Part shown: in pieces, positions 32,982 through 40,353 of the stretch
How positions within the stretch are numbered: the stretch's first letter is position 1
Layout of the letters: each line of letters starts with the position of its first letter
Assembly (NCBI GenBank): GCA_964369525.1
Contig: CAYJEW010000004.1
Coordinates: 3,699-67,698 of the forward strand
Origin: JAAYCI01 sp964369525
GTDB taxonomy: Bacteria; Bacillota; Clostridia; Oscillospirales; Ruminococcaceae
Length of the DNA: 64,000 nt
Direction of reading: 5' to 3'
Program-made: the position numbers and the translations under genes
Notes under the pieces: generated by a model
Database searches by the model: none
What the model was told of the DNA's origin: nothing
What the model saw: only the letters and a program-made list of their open reading frames with translations

Positions 32982-34724
32982 CTACTTGTTACTTTGTAAA
33001 AATGTTTCCTCGTAGTAGCCCGCAACCTCCTGCATAACCTCCACGTCGTGCACCTGCTGCAATCCTACCGATTCCAGCAACGTACCAAACGACTGGTTTT
33101 GGTCGGCCCTTATCATATCCATGTATATCTCCACGCCCATGTCCCAGTCCTGCTGGCTCTCGGCCCAAATCTGCAACGCCGCCATAGCGCTTGTAACATA
33201 GCTTATGGTGTAAAACGGCGCATCAAATATATGCGTTACCTCAAACCAGCTGTTGTCGGCACCGTACTGGTCGGCAAACACCGCCCACCCAAGGCCATAC
33301 TCTTCCAGCAGCTCGGCATACAGCCGCCCTATAATAACCGCATCAAATGTTTTCAGCTCGTACACCCTAAGCTGAAACTCCTCCAGCAAGCTTTGATACA
33401 CAAGCGCCCCTGTTCCAAAATCGGCCAGGTTATTTCTAATAGCCATATCCCCGGCATCGGTAAACTCATCCACATACTCATGTGTAAGTAGCTCCAGCGC
33501 CTGCGAGTAGGTTTCTGCCACGTCCAGGTTTTGCACAACGCTTGTGTCATACCGCAGCCAGTAGTCATAAAAATGCCCAAACTCGTGTATCATCGTCGAG
33601 GTAGACGAAAAAGAATCATCCCAGTTCATATACATAAACGGCGCGTCATACCCCGATATCTCGGTACAAAAAGCAATTCCGCTTTGCTTGGAGCTCAGGC
33701 TCTCCATGTCGTGCAGGTCGTACTGCACCATGTAGTCCCACGCCTCGGTAAGCTCTGGGTCAATTTCGCCCAGCACCTGCGGCATACTTTCCATGGTGGC
33801 TTCTAAATCAGCAGGCACATAGTAGCCCGAGTTATCATATATATCGTCCACCATAGGCACAATATACTGCTTCACATTTTCTATCAGCTGCATAGCGTCG
33901 CTCGGTGTGTAGTCGCGGCTGTAAGATAGGTAGTAATACTCTGCCGCAGAGCCAAAGCCCAGCTCATACGCTATGGTCTTGTCCAGCTCCACAATTCTTG
34001 CATAAATCTCCACAAACACATCTACGCTATCATTGTAATACTGCTCATACAACTGCATGCGCAGCGCGCCCGAGTCCACCTCGTATATATCGTCTATCGT
34101 ATACTCTATCCCGTCGTGCTCCACCGTAAGGCCGGCCAAAAGCTCGTTGTAGTCGGCGTTCAGCTCACTGCGCTCGCGCTTATATTCCGCCACAGCCTCA
34201 CTATTTAGCAAAAGGCTGTTTTGAATATCGGCAAACACATACTCGCCCACCTCTTGGCGATACTCCTCCGCATACGGCCCTGTTATAATTATCTCGTTAA
34301 AATCGCTTATCAAAAGCGAAATATCCACCCAGCCCTCTTCCAAAATGCGGAACTCTTCCTGAAAAAATATATCATCTATATCATGATACTTCTTTAGCAT
34401 GGCCAGCGTGTACATAGTGTCGTACCCCTCCACCAGCTCTCCCAGCTCGTCGTCATACTCCATCACCTGCGCAAAGCTATCCGCCTCACTCACCAATGCG
34501 CTAAGCTCTTCTATGCGCGCACTAATAGCGCCTATATCTGGGCGCTTGTACTCCATATCGCTGTAGCTTATGGTGCGCCGCTCGGCGCTTTCTTCTGCAC
34601 CAAAATCAAACGGTAGCCTGTCGGCAAATGGTATCACCTCGGCAAGCATCTGCTCAAAATCACAACCCACCATGGTCATGCACACGCATAAAATAAGCGC
34701 AAGTGCAGTTGTTAGTTTTTTCAT
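32982..34724 (-). CDS. lipoprotein M3 family oligoendopeptidase
   Basis: Zinc oligopeptidase of 580 residues in the thimet/PepF family. The zinc motif HEFGH is at residues 380-384 and the rest of the M3 helical core is present. Unusually for an M3 enzyme it starts with a signal peptide ending in MVGC (Cys21), so it should be a lipoprotein acting outside the membrane, where it could trim peptides before import by the Opp system encoded nearby. The ATG at 34724 has GGAGGT nine bases upstream; the longer open frame is not used. Confidence 0.9.
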   Translation of the reverse strand: MKKLTTALALILCVCMTMVGCDFEQMLAEVIPFADRLPFDFGAEESAERRTISYSDMEYKRPDIGAISARIEELSALVSEADSFAQVMEYDDELGELVEGYDTMYTLAMLKKYHDIDDIFFQEEFRILEEGWVDISLLISDFNEIIITGPYAEEYRQEVGEYVFADIQNSLLLNSEAVAEYKRERSELNADYNELLAGLTVEHDGIEYTIDDIYEVDSGALRMQLYEQYYNDSVDVFVEIYARIVELDKTIAYELGFGSAAEYYYLSYSRDYTPSDAMQLIENVKQYIVPMVDDIYDNSGYYVPADLEATMESMPQVLGEIDPELTEAWDYMVQYDLHDMESLSSKQSGIAFCTEISGYDAPFMYMNWDDSFSSTSTMIHEFGHFYDYWLRYDTSVVQNLDVAETYSQALELLTHEYVDEFTDAGDMAIRNNLADFGTGALVYQSLLEEFQLRVYELKTFDAVIIGRLYAELLEEYGLGWAVFADQYGADNSWFEVTHIFDAPFYTISYVTSAMAALQIWAESQQDWDMGVEIYMDMIRADQNQSFGTLLESVGLQQVHDVEVMQEVAGYYEETFLQSNK

Positions 34725-34866
34725 ATAATCTATACCTCCGTTGTGTCCAAGACGGCAAAAACCCTCCGCCAAATCTATATAAAATAAATCAAAGCCAATT
34801 TTTTATTTAGCCAAAACCAAAGCCGCTGCGCCCTGCTATAGCGCCTTCATTCGGCCCTCACCCCAC

Positions 34867-35724
34867 CTATGGCCATAAAGCCTCTTCAAGGCGAATATAC
34901 GCCTCTAAATCCAGCTGCTCTGCTCGAGCATTCTCCAAAAGCCCTACCTTTTGCAGCGCCGCTGCCAGCTGTTCTTTTGGTAGCCCTACGCCTGCCAAAA
35001 TTGCATTTTGCAGTGTTTTGCGCCGCTGGCCAAATGCCGCTTTTATAAGGCTAAACATCCGCTTTTCCCTTTGCGGTTGCGCTGCCAGCGGCGGCGGCTT
35101 TCGCAATTGCAGGTGTATCACCGCGCTTTTCACCTTCGGCGGCGGCATAAAGCTGCCCGCACTAACCGAAAAAGCATACCTTGCCTGCGAATAGTAGCTA
35201 ACCGCATAGGTAATAGCCCCCGCCTGCCTTGTTCCCGTAGGTGCTGTTATGCGCTCTGCCGCTTCTTTTTGCACCATAACGGTAATAGAATCTATGCAAA
35301 GCCCCTCTTCCAGTAGCCGCATTAGTATAGGGCTTGTAATGTTATACGGCAGGTTTGCACACACATGTACAGGCCCCTCAAAATGCTCTGCTATCAGCTG
35401 CGCAAGGTCTACCTTAAGCGCGTCCCCCTGCACAACCTCCACATTCTGTACGCCCTGCAGCGTCTCGCTAAGCACAGGCATCAGCCTCGGGTCCACCTCC
35501 AGCGCAACAACCTTTTTTGCGCGCGCTGCCAGCTCCTGCGTAAGCGTGCCAAACCCAGGGCCAATCTCCAGCACATTGCTCTGCGCGTCTATCTGCGCCA
35601 CATCGCATAGCTTTGGGCATATTCCTGGGTTTGTTAAAAAATTCTGGCCAAACCCCTTTGCCATTGAAAAGCCATGCTTTTTACACAAAGCTTGAATAAC
35701 CGAACGGTCGGTTAAGCGATACAC
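34867..35724 (-). CDS. rsmA: 16S rRNA (adenine(1518)-N(6)/adenine(1519)-N(6))-dimethyltransferase
   Basis: KsgA/RsmA, 285 residues, which dimethylates two adjacent adenines in the 3' hairpin of 16S rRNA. Visible are GQNFLTNPG near residue 27, the SAM motif LEIGPGFGTLTQELA, and the catalytic NLPYNITSPIL. The C-terminal domain has FGQRRKTLQNAI. It is transcribed divergently from recG. Confidence 0.96.
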   Translation of the reverse strand: MYRLTDRSVIQALCKKHGFSMAKGFGQNFLTNPGICPKLCDVAQIDAQSNVLEIGPGFGTLTQELAARAKKVVALEVDPRLMPVLSETLQGVQNVEVVQGDALKVDLAQLIAEHFEGPVHVCANLPYNITSPILMRLLEEGLCIDSITVMVQKEAAERITAPTGTRQAGAITYAVSYYSQARYAFSVSAGSFMPPPKVKSAVIHLQLRKPPPLAAQPQREKRMFSLIKAAFGQRRKTLQNAILAGVGLPKEQLAAALQKVGLLENARAEQLDLEAYIRLEEALWP

Positions 35725-35791
35725 CGGCGTGCCTCCCTATTTTTTCGCATTGTATATACTATATCATGTTGTAGCCACAATTTCCACATTG

Positions 35792-35820
35792 TTGCACAGC
35801 AGCGCCCCGCTCGCTATACT
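35792..35820 (+). promoter_or_regulatory. promoter of recG
   Basis: TTGCAC (35792-35797), 17-bp spacer, TATACT (35815-35820). The expected start is near 35827, about 26 bases before the recG ATG. Confidence 0.75.
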
Positions 35821-35852
35821 GTAATTAAGAACATAAAAAGGGGGTGTATGCC

Positions 35853-37898
35853 ATGCAGTGGGGCGATAACATTCAGTTTCTTAAAGGCGTAGGGCCTCAG
35901 CGTGCAAAGCAGTTCGAAAAACTCGGCGTGTCCACAGCAGGCGACCTTTTGCGCCTTTTCCCCCGCACCTATATAGACTACTCAAACCCCACCCCCATCT
36001 CCGCCGCGCCGTTCGACGCTCCCTGCGTTGTGCAGGCCGAAATACTCGCCAAGCACGCAGGCGTGCGGGTTAGCGGCGGGCGCACCATCTTTAAGGTAGA
36101 CGCCGCCGACGCCACAGCCTCGCTCGAGATTGTTTTTTTCAATAATCCCTACGGCGTAAAAAAATTAGAGGTCGGCCAAAGCTACCGCTTTTACGGCAAG
36201 CTTGGCGGCGGCTTTTCCTCGCGTAGCCTAATCTCGCCCGTTTTTATAGCCGCAAACGCCGCCGCGCCGCTAACCGCCGTATATCCTTTAACCGAAGGCC
36301 TCAGCAACTATGCCGTCTCTCGCTGTGTGGCCTCTGCACTAGAGCAGGTAACCGCCCTGCCAGAGCCTCTGCCAAAAGAGCTTTTGCAGCTCCACAAAAT
36401 GCCCGATATAAAAACCGCGCTCTCGGCCATTCACCTACCCACCAGCCAAAGCGATGCCACCGCCGCGCGCCGCCGCTTTATTTTTGAAGAGCTTTTCTGC
36501 CTGCAACTCGGCATGCTTTTACTTCGCGGGCGCAATACTGCCGCCGCAGGCGCCCCCATGAAAGCGATAGACCTAGGGCCTTTTGTGCGCTCGCTGCCCT
36601 TCACCTACACAAACGCTCAGGCCAAAGCCGCGCAAGAAATATGCGCCGACATGTGCGCCCCCACCCCCGCAAACCGCCTTTTGCAGGGCGATGTTGGCAG
36701 CGGCAAAACCGCCGTTGCCGCCGCAGGCATATACACCGCCGCCAAAAACGGCTACCAAAGCGTGCTCATGGCACCCACAGAAATCCTTGCAAAACAACAT
36801 GCCGAAACACTGCAAAAACTTTTTGCCCCGCACGGCATCTCGGTAGCTCTGCTAACAGGTAGCGTAAAAGGCAAGGCCCGCACCGCTGTTTTAAAAGCCA
36901 TTGCCGGCGGCGAGGCCACTCTGGTGGTTGGCACCCACGCCGTACTTAGCGAGCCTGTGCAGTTTGCAAAACTCGGCTTTGCGGTAACCGACGAACAACA
37001 CCGCTTTGGTGTACGCCAGCGCGGCCTGCTGGCAGGCAAAGCCACCCGCCCACACCTGCTGGTAATGAGCGCCACCCCCATCCCTCGCACACTGGCGCTG
37101 CTTATGTTTGGCGATCTCGACATTAGCATAATAAACGAGCTTCCCCCGGGCCGCACCCCTGTAAAAACCCGCATAGTCCCCGTCGAAAAACGGGCCGACA
37201 TGTTCGGCTTTTTAAAGCAGCAGGTCAAAGAGGGCCGCCAGGTATACATCGTATGCCCGCTTATAGACGAAAACCCAGACGAAGCCTCCTCTGCGGCCGA
37301 GCTACAAGCAGCCACACAGTATGCCCGGCAGATAGCCACCCCGCTTTTGCCCGGCGTAAACGTAGGGCTTATGCACGGCAAACTCAAAGCCGCCGAAAAG
37401 GCCGAGATAATGCGCGCTTTTAAAGAACGCGAGATAGACGTGCTGGTTTCCACCACCGTTATCGAGGTAGGCGTAGACGTACCAAACGCCTCGGTAATGG
37501 TAGTTGAAGACGCCGAGCGCTATGGCCTTTCGGCACTGCACCAACTGCGAGGGCGGGTGGGGCGCGGCTCTGCCGAAAGCTGGTGCTTTTTGGTGTCCGG
37601 CCACACAGGCAGCGCCGCCCAGCAGCGCCTGCAATACCTGTGTACCACCCAAGACGGCTTTGCCGTAGCTAGGTACGACCTTGAAACTCGCGGCCCGGGC
37701 GACTTTTTCGGTAGCCGCCAGCACGGCCTGCCCACCCTGCGCATAGCCAGCCTTTCGGCCGATTCCGAAACGCTGCAAGCCGCGCAACAACAGGCCACCG
37801 CCACCCTTAAGCAAGACCCCAAACTCCAGCTCCCACAACACACCGCCCTCGCCGAAGAGGTTGTGCGCCTTTTCCAAAACAGCGCTGTGATGAACTAA
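35853..37898 (+). CDS. recG: ATP-dependent DNA helicase RecG
   Basis: Branch-migration helicase of 681 residues that remodels stalled forks and Holliday junctions. The N-terminal wedge domain begins with IQFLKGVGPQRAKQFEKLG. The helicase motifs follow: GDVGSGKTAVA (Walker A), DEQHRFGVRQR (motif II in its RecG form), MSATPIPRTLA, and QLRGRVGRG (motif VI). The ATG at 35853 has AAGGGGG eight bases upstream; a GTG three codons earlier is less likely. Confidence 0.96.
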   Translation: MQWGDNIQFLKGVGPQRAKQFEKLGVSTAGDLLRLFPRTYIDYSNPTPISAAPFDAPCVVQAEILAKHAGVRVSGGRTIFKVDAADATASLEIVFFNNPYGVKKLEVGQSYRFYGKLGGGFSSRSLISPVFIAANAAAPLTAVYPLTEGLSNYAVSRCVASALEQVTALPEPLPKELLQLHKMPDIKTALSAIHLPTSQSDATAARRRFIFEELFCLQLGMLLLRGRNTAAAGAPMKAIDLGPFVRSLPFTYTNAQAKAAQEICADMCAPTPANRLLQGDVGSGKTAVAAAGIYTAAKNGYQSVLMAPTEILAKQHAETLQKLFAPHGISVALLTGSVKGKARTAVLKAIAGGEATLVVGTHAVLSEPVQFAKLGFAVTDEQHRFGVRQRGLLAGKATRPHLLVMSATPIPRTLALLMFGDLDISIINELPPGRTPVKTRIVPVEKRADMFGFLKQQVKEGRQVYIVCPLIDENPDEASSAAELQAATQYARQIATPLLPGVNVGLMHGKLKAAEKAEIMRAFKEREIDVLVSTTVIEVGVDVPNASVMVVEDAERYGLSALHQLRGRVGRGSAESWCFLVSGHTGSAAQQRLQYLCTTQDGFAVARYDLETRGPGDFFGSRQHGLPTLRIASLSADSETLQAAQQQATATLKQDPKLQLPQHTALAEEVVRLFQNSAVMN

Positions 37899-37989
37899 AT
37901 TTCCACCGCGCCGCCGCCTTACCCCCCCCTGCGATACCATAGCTTTTACCCACCGCCGTATCACACCCACACAAAAAAGCGAGGACATA

Positions 37990-38157
37990 ATGAAAACTCC
38001 CCCTTTTCGCAAGCCCCTATTCAGTAAATTCACAATCGCAAAATTAGCTATTCGCATCATCGGCCCGCTGCGCATCCTTGCGCTTATTTTAGGCGCATGC
38101 ATCGGCTTTTTGCTTGGAATGCACGCCACAAAAAAACAATACGGCATTCCCGAGTAG
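37990..38157 (+). CDS. small single-pass membrane protein, unknown function
   Basis: Frame of 55 codons with GAGGA before the ATG. The product has a basic N-terminus (FRKPLFSKFTIAK), one hydrophobic segment at about residues 28-44 (LRILALILGACIGFLLG) and a short polar end. It follows recG on the same strand, 91 bp downstream, so it could share its transcript. Similarity to a family is not recognised. The composition and ribosome site support a real gene, but its size leaves doubt. Confidence 0.6.
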   Translation: MKTPPFRKPLFSKFTIAKLAIRIIGPLRILALILGACIGFLLGMHATKKQYGIPE

Positions 38158-38172
38158 CCACCCCCTTTACCT

Positions 38173-38449
38173 TAAGCGTTAGGGAATAAAACGAACCCGT
38201 TTTTTATTTAGCCAAAAGCCCAAAAACTGCGTCAGTGCGCCTCAGCAAGGCGCAAGCCTTACAGCGCCGCACTTTCTTATTTTAGAACTTTTGGCGGTAT
38301 AAAAAATTTGCAAAACCTACCACCTGCAAATTTTTGCGGTAGATAAGGCAGACGAGCTAGTAATACTTGGTGTATTGCGAGTGAGGATAACGCAATATCC
38401 CACGAAAATTGGCCGTGGTAGGCGTGGTTCGTTTACTCCCTAACGCTTA
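38173..38449. mobile_element. MITE-like non-coding element with imperfect terminal inverted repeats
   Basis: About 277 bp bounded by inverted ends of 24-25 bp (38173-38197 and 38426-38449) that differ by one substitution and one extra A; the shared part begins TAAGCGTTAGGGA and ends CGAACC. Inside are further inverted repeats: GCGCC/GGCGC, an 11-bp pair at 38302-38312 and 38325-38335, and TATTGCG/CGCAATA at 38373-38397. No reading frame is evident. A lone copy of the end occurs at 60299-60320, so the element belongs to a dispersed family. No target duplication is obvious. A structured RNA is the alternative. Confidence 0.65.
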
Positions 38450-38526
38450 GGCAGCGCAGTAGCGCCGCCTTTTTTTATTCCATCTTTTTCCAAAAAATAC
38501 ACCCCATTTTATATCCGTACTTCTTC

Positions 38527-38555
38527 TTGTTTTGACAAGCAATATGCGGTATAAT
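38527..38555 (+). promoter_or_regulatory. promoter of the BadF/NagK-family gene
   Basis: TTGTTT (38527-38532), 17-bp spacer, TATAAT (38550-38555), about 115 bp before the ATG at 38670. A second TATAAT occurs shortly after without a -35. The leader of roughly 110 bases has no recognised riboswitch. Confidence 0.6.
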
Positions 38556-38669
38556 ATATCCAAAATATTGTATAATGCTCTACATGTACCCACAATATGT
38601 AGCAATTTGTCGCCCGTACGGTGTTTCCAAAAAAACCGTGCAAAACCCTGCGAAAGGAGGCCTTTGCGG

Positions 38670-39617
38670 ATGGACTATATCCTTGGCATGTCCGGCTCCG
38701 ACAATACCACCACCGTAAATATAGCCTCCATCACAGGCGTTGTGCTACAGCACTTCACCGTTGGGCCCATCAGCCTGCACTTTGCCGACGAACAAACGGT
38801 TACACACAACCTTGCCGAAGCTTTTGTTATGGCCCAAATGGCGGGCTACCCTGTGCGCAGTTGCAAGCAGGTGTGCCTTGGCATTGCAGGCATGCCCACA
38901 AACATCTCCGCTCTGCCCACCCCACACGTATCGGCGCTTCGCGACGTTGTACGCCGCTGCGGCTACATGGGCGACACCATGCTGCTCTGCAACGAGCAGA
39001 TAGCCCTTGCAGGCGCCCTAAGCGGCAAAAAAGGCGCCATACTGCTCGCAGATAACACCTCTGCGTGCTTTGGCCAAAACACCGCCGGTGCACACCACCG
39101 CACAGGCGGCCTTGGCACCCTTGCCGACGACGACGGTAGCGCCTACGCCATAGGCCGCGAGGTTCTGCGTGCTGTAGCCCGTGCAAGCGATGGCCGCGGT
39201 AAGCCCACCCAGCTCACCACACACATCTACCGCAAGTTTCGCCTGCCCAGCGCTACCGAGCTTGCCCGCCTTATGCGCAGCGCTACAATCTCCCACGACG
39301 AAATCTGCTCGCTGGCCGACCTTCTTCCGCTAGCCTGCGGGGCTAAAGACCCGGTAGCCCTCAATATTGTAAGCACTACCTCAGCCCAGCTGGCCAGCCT
39401 TGTTGCGCCGGTTGTCACACGCCTTCGGCTGCAGCAGGGTGTACTGGCGGTGGCAGGCAAGGTGCTACTAAACGACGCCTACATCGGCATTGCCTTCAAA
39501 AAAACCATGGCAGAGCAGTTCCCGGAGCTTTCCTGCGTGCCCCCTCTTAGCGACAGCGCCGCAGGCGCCGTACTTTTAGCCAAAGAGCGGCTGGCTCTGC
39601 GTGGCTACCCGTCCTAA
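38670..39617 (+). CDS. BadF/BadG/BcrA/BcrD-type ATPase, N-acetylglucosamine kinase-like
   Basis: Sugar-kinase/actin-fold protein of 315 residues. The N-terminus ILGMSGSDNTTTVNIA resembles the phosphate-1 loop (family consensus GIDGGGTKT) in degenerate form. QVCLGIAGMP, LLCNEQIALAGAL and GGLGTLADDDGSAYAIGREVL match the NagK/BadF pattern well. It probably phosphorylates an amino sugar, for example during cell-wall recycling, but the degenerate first loop makes the activity uncertain. AAAGGAGG lies nine bases before the ATG. Confidence 0.8.
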   Translation: MDYILGMSGSDNTTTVNIASITGVVLQHFTVGPISLHFADEQTVTHNLAEAFVMAQMAGYPVRSCKQVCLGIAGMPTNISALPTPHVSALRDVVRRCGYMGDTMLLCNEQIALAGALSGKKGAILLADNTSACFGQNTAGAHHRTGGLGTLADDDGSAYAIGREVLRAVARASDGRGKPTQLTTHIYRKFRLPSATELARLMRSATISHDEICSLADLLPLACGAKDPVALNIVSTTSAQLASLVAPVVTRLRLQQGVLAVAGKVLLNDAYIGIAFKKTMAEQFPELSCVPPLSDSAAGAVLLAKERLALRGYPS

Positions 39618-39752
39618 AGCGTCGGCCACTTTCCCACCCCGGCTACATAAGGCGTATTCACGCCCGCGCCACTTTAAAGCCTAAACCCCATACACTAAAA
39701 GCGGCGGCCAACACAGGCTGCCGCTTTTACAACACTTTAAATGGAGGCCCGC

Positions 39753-40040
39753 ATGACATTCGAACAAGCAATCTACCACTGGGTAGCGCAAATACCCCGC
39801 GGCTATGTTGCCACCTACGGCCAGCTGGCCTTTTTAGCAGGCGGGCCGCGCCTAGCACGCAAAGCCGGCAAGGCTATGTCCCAAGCCCCGCCGCACATTC
39901 CCTCCCACCGTGTTGTCAATAGTACAGGGCGCACCGTTCCTTTCTGGCCACAGCAGCGCCAGCTTTTGCAAGCCGAGGGCGTGCAGTTTACCCAAAGCGG
40001 CCGTGTAGATATGCGCCGCCATCGCTGGCAACCGCTGTAA
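39753..40040 (+). CDS. alkyltransferase-like protein (MGMT family, cysteine replaced by serine)
   Basis: A 95-residue DNA-binding domain of the O6-alkylguanine alkyltransferase family. The helix-turn-helix and arginine finger regions are clear (IPRGYVATYGQLA, GGPRLARKAGKAM). The active-site motif is IPSHRVVNSTGR, where catalytic MGMT has PCHRV; the serine codon is TCC at 39903-39905. Proteins without the cysteine are called ATLs: they bind alkylated guanine and hand it to nucleotide excision repair instead of repairing it. GGAGG lies six bases before the ATG at 39753. Confidence 0.88.
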   Translation: MTFEQAIYHWVAQIPRGYVATYGQLAFLAGGPRLARKAGKAMSQAPPHIPSHRVVNSTGRTVPFWPQQRQLLQAEGVQFTQSGRVDMRRHRWQPL

Positions 40041-40083
40041 CCCCCGCTTTTTTTTGCGCTAGCTTTATTACACACCAAAAACC

Positions 40084-40125
40084 AAAAGCAACCGATGTGA
40101 AACCTCACATCGGTTGCTTTTTATT
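40084..40125. terminator. bidirectional terminator between the ATL gene and the small membrane protein gene
   Basis: Perfect 17-bp inverted repeat (40084-40100 with 40105-40121) with a 4-base loop, A-run on the left and T-run on the right, between converging genes. Confidence 0.93.
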
Positions 40126-40159
40126 AGCTAAAACATGCTGCCGTTTAGCGCTCGCGCCC

Positions 40160-40348
40160 TTAGCCCTTGCCTCCAAACAACTTTTTCCTAAAGCTATCCA
40201 GCTTTTCTTTCTGCTTTTGCGGCAGTGTACCCAAAATAAGCAGCGCAACCCCTACCACATACCCAATCCCAAGTACAACCTCGTTTATCACCCAAAGCTG
40301 CTGCGCCAGCACAAGCGCCGCCAACAAAAACCCACCTATAATCTTCAT
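40160..40348 (-). CDS. small membrane protein, unknown function
   Basis: A 62-residue protein with two hydrophobic segments (about 3-24 and 25-42) and a strongly basic, lysine-rich C-terminal tail. GGGAGG precedes the ATG. It starts 5 bp after the stop of the amidase gene, so it is co-transcribed with it. No family is recognised; the tail suggests a cytoplasmic face contact with lipid or nucleic acid, which is speculation. Confidence 0.7.
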   Translation of the reverse strand: MKIIGGFLLAALVLAQQLWVINEVVLGIGYVVGVALLILGTLPQKQKEKLDSFRKKLFGGKG

Positions 40349-40353
40349 CCCGT

